Source of the DNA: Pseudomonadota bacterium | Lineage (GTDB): Bacteria; Pseudomonadota; Gammaproteobacteria; Steroidobacterales; Steroidobacteraceae | DNA: 64,000 nucleotides | Assembly: GCA_018241505.1 (NCBI GenBank) | Contig: JAFEDS010000037.1 | Coordinates: 1 to 64,000, forward strand | Reading direction: 5' to 3' | Part shown: positions 59,354 to 64,000 of the stretch, one piece after another | How positions within the stretch are numbered: position 1 is the stretch's first letter | Layout: every line of letters begins with the position of its first letter | The notes under the pieces: model-generated | Database searches by the model: none | The model's input: only the letters and a program-made list of their open reading frames with translations | Told to the model about the DNA's origin: nothing | Position numbers and translations under genes: made by a program

Positions 59354-62300
59354 GTCGCTGCCTCCTGCGCAGCACCCTTGGCCAGCGCACGTCGGTGCAA
59401 GAGCAAATACACCGCCGGCAGGATGATCATGGAAAGCATGGGCGCCGTAATCATCCCGCCTACCATCGGGGCTGCGATGCGTCGCATCACCTCCGAGCCG
59501 GTGCCGTTGCCAAACATGATCGGCAGCAACCCGGCGACGATGACCGCCACTGTCATTGCCTTGGGCCTGACACGTTGAACCGCCCCTTCCTCGATGGCGG
59601 CAATGAGGTCCGCCTCCGAATTGAATCGCTGCTCACTGCGGCGTTTTCGAATGGCATTGTCGAGATAGATCACCATCACCACGCCGAATTCGGCCGCGAC
59701 TCCAGCGAGGGCAATGAATCCCACAGCCGAGGCGATCGACAAGTTGTAACCCAAGAGATAGAGCAGCCACAGGCCGCCCACCAGTGCGAACGGCAGCGTG
59801 CCCATGATGAGGGTCGCAGTCCCGAAGTCGCGGAATGTCAGATAGAGCAATACAAACACAATCGCCAGCGTAAACGGCACGACCAGTTCGAGCTTTTTCG
59901 CCGCTCGCTCGAGATACTCGAACTGCCCTGACCAGGCAATGGAGTACCCGGCGGGTAGACTCACACGCTCGCGCACGGCCTTCTGTGCATCGCGGATATA
60001 CGATCCGAGGTCGCGACCCGCGATGTCGACATAGACCCAACCGTTGAGGCGGGCGTTCTCGCTACGCAGTTGCGGCGGCCCATCCGTCACCACGACGTCC
60101 GATACGGCGCCGAGCGTTGTGGTTGCGCCACCGGGAACTACAATCGGCAGCGTGCGCAATTTGTCGACTGAGTCGCGCAGCTCTCGTGGATAGCGCAGAT
60201 TGATCGGAAAGCGCTGCAGGCCCTCCACTGTCTGGCCAATATTCTCACCCCCGATGGCCAGTGCCACGACCTGTTGAACATTGGCGAGACTGAGCCCGAA
60301 GCGGGCAGCGCGAATCCGGTCTATACGGACTTCAATGTAGCGCCCGCCTTGGACGCGCTCAGCATAAGCGGATCGCGTTCCGGCAACGGTCTTCAGTGTG
60401 GTCTCGACCTGCTGGCCGATCTGCTCAATCACCTTCAAATCGGGACCGGCAATTTTGACACCCACCGGGCTCTTGATGCCGGTGGACAACATGTCGATGC
60501 GGTTGCGAATCGGCTGCACCCACAGGTTGGCAAGGCCGGGAATGTTGAGTGCTGCATTCATCTTGCTGATGAGCTCGTCCTGGCTCATGTGACTCGGCCA
60601 CTCGGACTGCGGCTTGAATTCGATCGTCGTCTCAAACATCTCCAGACCCGCGGCATCGGTCGCCGTCTCAGCCCGGCCTACCTTGCCGAAGACCCGTTTG
60701 ACCTCTGGGAATTGCATCAACACTTTGTCCGTCTGCTGCAGAAGCTGACTGGCCTTGTCAGCCGACAATCCTGGCAGCGCGGACGGCATGTAAAGCAGAT
60801 CGCCCTCCACCAGCGGTGGCATGAATTCGCTGCCGAGGTTCGCGATTGGTATCACCGTGAACACCAGCACCGCCCCGGCGGCCGCCAGAGTCATTCGTGG
60901 GTAACGCAAGACCGCGTCCAACAGCGGCTTATATAGCGCGATCAACAGGCGGTTTATGGGATTACTGTGCTCGTCCGGAATCCGCCCACGGATGAAATAG
61001 AACATGAGAACCGGGATCAGTGTCACCGACAACCCGGCGGCGGCGGCCATCGAGTACGTCTTGGTGAAAGCCAACGGGGCAAACAATTTCCCCTCTTGGG
61101 CTTCTAACGTGAAGACCGGGAGGAAGCTGAGCGTGATGATGAGCAAACTGAAGAAGAGCGCCGGTCCCACTTCGGCAGCCGCGTCAGCAATGAGTGTCAG
61201 CAGCTCGCCTGGCGTCGGTCGCTGCCCCGGGTGGGCATGATTCCAAGCTTCCAGATGTTTGTGCGCATTCTCGATCATCACCACTGCAGCGTCGACCATG
61301 GCGCCGATGGCGATCGCGATACCGCCCAAAGACATGATATTGGCGTTGACGCCCTGCCAGTTCATCACGCTGAACGCCGCCAGTACGCCCAGTGGCAGGC
61401 TCACGATCGCAACAAAAGCCGAGCGCAGATGAAACAGAAAGAGCGCACACACCAGCGTGACGACAATGAACTCTTCGATCAGCTTGTCGCGCAACGTGTC
61501 GATCGCCTTGTGAATCAGCTCCGAGCGGTCGTAGGTCGGGACGATCTCGACGCCTTTGGGTAGGCCCTGTTGCAGAGTGGCGATCTTCGCTTTGACGGCC
61601 TCGATTGTTTCCAGGGCGTTCTTGCCCGCGCGCATCACGATGACGCCGCCGACGGCCTCGCCTTTTCCGTCCAGCTCCGTGACCCCGCGACGGATTTCCG
61701 GACCGATCTGGATTCGAGCCACGTCCCCCAACAGCACCGGCGTACCGTTCGCACCCAGTCCCACTGGGACCGAACGAAAATCATTGAGACTCTTGAGATA
61801 GCCCATGGCGCGCACGGCATACTCGGCTTCACCCAGTTCCAACACCGAGCCGCCGGTCTCATTGTTGGAATCGTTCAGTGCTTGCACAACGCGGCTGATC
61901 GGGATGCCCAGCGCCCGCATGCGATCCGGGTCGAGCACCACCTGGTACTGTTTGACCAGGCCACCGACGCTGGCCACCTCGGCGACATTCGGTACGCTCT
62001 TCAGCTCGTACTTGAGGAACCAGTCCTGCAAGGCCCGTAACTGCGACGTGTCGTAGTGGCCACCATGGTCCACCAGGGCATACTCGAAAATCCAACCCAC
62101 ACCGGTGCCATCCGGTCCCAGGGTGGGCTTGGCTGCGGGAGGCAGGCGACCGGTCACCTGGTTCAGGTACTCCAACACACGTGAGCGGGCCCAGTAGAGG
62201 TCCGTTTTGTCATCGAAGACGATGTAGATGTAGGAGTCACCGAAAAAAGAGTAGCCGCGCACAGTTCGCGCCCCCGGCACCGACAACATGGTTGTGGCGA

Positions 62301-62505
62301 GCGGATAAGTAACCTGATCCTCGACGACCTGCGGCGCCTGTCCCGGGAACTCTGTGCGGATGATGACCTGCGTATCGGACAGGTCCGGGATCGCGTCCAG
62401 CGGCGTGTTGAGGGTGGCGCGTATCCCCCAGGCGGCCAGCAGAACGGTTGCCATCAGGACCAGGAACCGATTTTGCAGAGACCAACGGATGAGTTTCGCA
62501 ATCAT
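59347..62505 (-). CDS. cusA: CusA/SilA Cu(I)/Ag(I) RND pump
   Basis: The 1052-residue pump matches CusA in its monovalent-metal segments: [33 protein letters not shown] and [14 protein letters not shown] supply the three methionines of the Cu/Ag path. It starts one base after the cusB stop region. The C-terminus overlaps msrP. Confidence 0.95.
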   Translation of the reverse strand: MIAKLIRWSLQNRFLVLMATVLLAAWGIRATLNTPLDAIPDLSDTQVIIRTEFPGQAPQVVEDQVTYPLATTMLSVPGARTVRGYSFFGDSYIYIVFDDKTDLYWARSRVLEYLNQVTGRLPPAAKPTLGPDGTGVGWIFEYALVDHGGHYDTSQLRALQDWFLKYELKSVPNVAEVASVGGLVKQYQVVLDPDRMRALGIPISRVVQALNDSNNETGGSVLELGEAEYAVRAMGYLKSLNDFRSVPVGLGANGTPVLLGDVARIQIGPEIRRGVTELDGKGEAVGGVIVMRAGKNALETIEAVKAKIATLQQGLPKGVEIVPTYDRSELIHKAIDTLRDKLIEEFIVVTLVCALFLFHLRSAFVAIVSLPLGVLAAFSVMNWQGVNANIMSLGGIAIAIGAMVDAAVVMIENAHKHLEAWNHAHPGQRPTPGELLTLIADAAAEVGPALFFSLLIITLSFLPVFTLEAQEGKLFAPLAFTKTYSMAAAAGLSVTLIPVLMFYFIRGRIPDEHSNPINRLLIALYKPLLDAVLRYPRMTLAAAGAVLVFTVIPIANLGSEFMPPLVEGDLLYMPSALPGLSADKASQLLQQTDKVLMQFPEVKRVFGKVGRAETATDAAGLEMFETTIEFKPQSEWPSHMSQDELISKMNAALNIPGLANLWVQPIRNRIDMLSTGIKSPVGVKIAGPDLKVIEQIGQQVETTLKTVAGTRSAYAERVQGGRYIEVRIDRIRAARFGLSLANVQQVVALAIGGENIGQTVEGLQRFPINLRYPRELRDSVDKLRTLPIVVPGGATTTLGAVSDVVVTDGPPQLRSENARLNGWVYVDIAGRDLGSYIRDAQKAVRERVSLPAGYSIAWSGQFEYLERAAKKLELVVPFTLAIVFVLLYLTFRDFGTATLIMGTLPFALVGGLWLLYLLGYNLSIASAVGFIALAGVAAEFGVVMVIYLDNAIRKRRSEQRFNSEADLIAAIEEGAVQRVRPKAMTVAVIVAGLLPIMFGNGTGSEVMRRIAAPMVGGMITAPMLSMIILPAVYLLLHRRALAKGAAQEAATC

Positions 62506-62506
62506 C

Positions 62507-63931
62507 TCAGTTCCCCTGCCCCGACGGCATGGGCATCAGGTTCTCGTCCATGGGCGCACCCTTGCCGGGGTTCGCGCCGGTCAGGTTGTCAAACGCGCCC
62601 CGCAGGCTCGCCTCGGAATCGATCAGGAACTGACCGGATGCGACCACCTGCTGTCCGGCGGTGAGACCTGACAGGATTTCCGAATTCCCTGCGTATTCGG
62701 CTCCGACTTGAACCAGCGCCGGATGAAAGTGATTGGTGTCGTCGGCGACGATGACGACACTGCGCATACCTGTCTTGATGACCGCCTCGCTGGGAACCAC
62801 GAGGGCATCTTCCCGGGGAGCACCGACCAGGTGCACACCGGCGAACATGCCGGGGCGCAGAAGTCGGCGTGGGTTCTCAACGAGCAAGCGCACCTTCAAA
62901 GTCCGTGTCGCAGTAGTCAACTCGGGATAGAGGTAGTCGATCCGGGCGGGGAAATGCTGGCCTGGAAGGGCTGGGACCGTTGCCTCAGCCTGATCACCCA
63001 CCTTCAACCAGTTAGCTTGGGTTTCCGGCACTTCGGCGTTGATCCAGACCGAGCTGAGATCGGCTAGTTGGAAAAGGGTTGTGTCTACTGCGGCCGCAGC
63101 ACCCTGACGCACACCCAGGTCCATCACATAACCGTCGAAGGGAGCAAAGTAGTTGACGCGGCGCTCGGCCTTCCCCGTCTTCTCGACGTGGGAGATCTGC
63201 GCGTCGGACATGCCGAACAGGGCCAGTCGGTTACGCGCGGCACCTCGAAGTCCGGCATCGCCTGAGCCGACAGCGATTACCAATTCCTCCTGAGCCGCCA
63301 ACAGGTCCGGAGAATAGATGGCAGCGAGTAGTTGCCCTCGCCGCACGGAATCGCCGGTCGCGCGAACGGCCAACTCTTCGACCCAACCCGAGGCCCGTAC
63401 TTGGACTGTTTGGATCCGATGCTCATCGACCGAAACCAAACCCACTGAGTCGACGAGGCGCGCGAGGTGGCCACGCTCTACCGAGGCGAGGCGCACGCCC
63501 AGGTTTTGTACCACGCGCGGGTCGACCGCGACCGAGCCGGCTATCGCACTCGAATCTTCCTCCCCCGGCATGCGAGGCACCAACTGCATGTCCATGAAAG
63601 GAGACTTGCCGGGCTTGTCAAAATGCTCGCTCGGGTGCATCGGGTCATACCAATAGAGCGGCTTCCCACCGGTTTGCGCGCTCTCCCCTGAGTTGGGTGC
63701 GGTCTGCGCGCACTTGGCAACGAGTTGCATGTCCATGAAGGGTGACTTACCCGGCTTGTCGAAGTGTTGAGCGGGAACCATCGGGTCATACCAGTAACTC
63801 ACGCTTCCAGAGTCACAGGCCGCGGCAGCACTCGCATGCCCATGTTTGCTCTTTGCGATCCACAGCCCGACCAAGCCGATTGCGACGAGAGCGACCAGAT
63901 AGACGGACAACTTGATAATCGGTCGGCTCAC
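62507..63931 (-). CDS. cusB: CusB membrane fusion protein with two metal-binding repeats
   Basis: The 474-residue adaptor starts with GTG at 63931, overlapping the upstream TGA. After one N-terminal anchor come two near-identical heavy-metal-binding repeats at 46-71 and 93-118 (both [22 protein letters not shown]). Most CusB homologues have one or none. The lipoyl/hairpin and barrel domains follow. The C-terminal Met/Pro tail is MPMPSGQGN. Confidence 0.93.
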   Translation of the reverse strand: MSRPIIKLSVYLVALVAIGLVGLWIAKSKHGHASAAAACDSGSVSYWYDPMVPAQHFDKPGKSPFMDMQLVAKCAQTAPNSGESAQTGGKPLYWYDPMHPSEHFDKPGKSPFMDMQLVPRMPGEEDSSAIAGSVAVDPRVVQNLGVRLASVERGHLARLVDSVGLVSVDEHRIQTVQVRASGWVEELAVRATGDSVRRGQLLAAIYSPDLLAAQEELVIAVGSGDAGLRGAARNRLALFGMSDAQISHVEKTGKAERRVNYFAPFDGYVMDLGVRQGAAAAVDTTLFQLADLSSVWINAEVPETQANWLKVGDQAEATVPALPGQHFPARIDYLYPELTTATRTLKVRLLVENPRRLLRPGMFAGVHLVGAPREDALVVPSEAVIKTGMRSVVIVADDTNHFHPALVQVGAEYAGNSEILSGLTAGQQVVASGQFLIDSEASLRGAFDNLTGANPGKGAPMDENLMPMPSGQGN

Positions 63932-64000
63932 TGCAGTTCCCCTGAGGAGACAAAGTATTGGAGGCGGGCCTGGGCCCGGGCGGTGTCGACGAGCAGCGCC
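63928..64000 (-). CDS. cusC: CusC-type outer-membrane factor, C-terminal end only
   Basis: The last 23 codons ([19 protein letters not shown]) end in TGA overlapping the cusB GTG. Position in the operon and the helical end fit a TolC-family CusC. The gene runs off the right edge, so this is partial. Confidence 0.75.
   Translation of the reverse strand, partial: ALLVDTARAQARLQYFVSSGELQ

Overview
This window (about 60% G+C by eye) looks like part of an integrative conjugative element or conjugative plasmid from a gammaproteobacterium. The gene families resemble those of Xanthomonadales/Steroidobacterales; that placement is inference. No rRNA, tRNA, CRISPR array, integrase, replication initiator, relaxase or complete transposase was seen.

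Region 1 (1-12 kb) is a one-directional accessory array. Thirteen genes, all on the minus strand, are mostly small and separate: three or so DUF-type proteins, a ParB-like protein, a GIY-YIG nuclease-like protein, a GHKL ATPase with an HExxH motif, an orphan adenine methyltransferase, and unknowns. Ten or eleven of them are preceded by a copy of a 130-180 bp structured element. On the + strand each copy folds into nested stems enclosing a three-way junction. Its 3' arm carries a -35-like (TNGAC) and a -10-like (nAnnnT) box 15-16 bp apart, pointing out of the stem base. This is the geometry expected of single-stranded DNA promoters like Frpo in the F plasmid leading region. My main inference is that this is a conjugative leading region. 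The + strand would be the transferred strand, oriT would lie left of base 1, and each gene would be switched on while the DNA is still single-stranded in the recipient. The unknown genes are then candidate anti-defence or establishment factors.

Region 2 (12-25 kb, minus strand) carries two LPD7/TraI-C-terminal-like proteins and a compact MPF-T type IV secretion operon, virB2-B3-B4-B5-B6-B7-B8-B9-B10-B11-virD4, with many 4-bp start/stop overlaps. The VirD4 Walker A region has a Trp where a Gly is expected.

Region 3 (25-28.4 kb) holds small genes, a double-HTH regulator and an orphan PstS-like binding protein.

Region 4 (28.4-64 kb) is metal-resistance cargo: MgtC-type proteins, a ZIP transporter, czcD, two near-identical czcCBA sets plus a czcA remnant, and a CadR-type regulator with two MerR-type operator-promoters. 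There follows a Pb/Cd/Zn P-type ATPase, an FTR1-cytochrome c fusion and a UppP phosphatase (a pbr-like set). A 1944-bp non-autonomous Tni/Tn5053-like element carrying cadD has landed in this set and is bounded by a perfect 5-bp target duplication. Next come a mer module (merR, merT, merP), an ECF sigma/NrsF pair, msrQ-msrP and cusA-cusB-(cusC), the last running off the right edge.

Together the window pairs a transfer machine and a probable early-expression leading region with cargo for efflux or uptake of Zn, Cd, Co, Pb, Hg and Cu/Ag, plus repair of oxidised periplasmic methionine.
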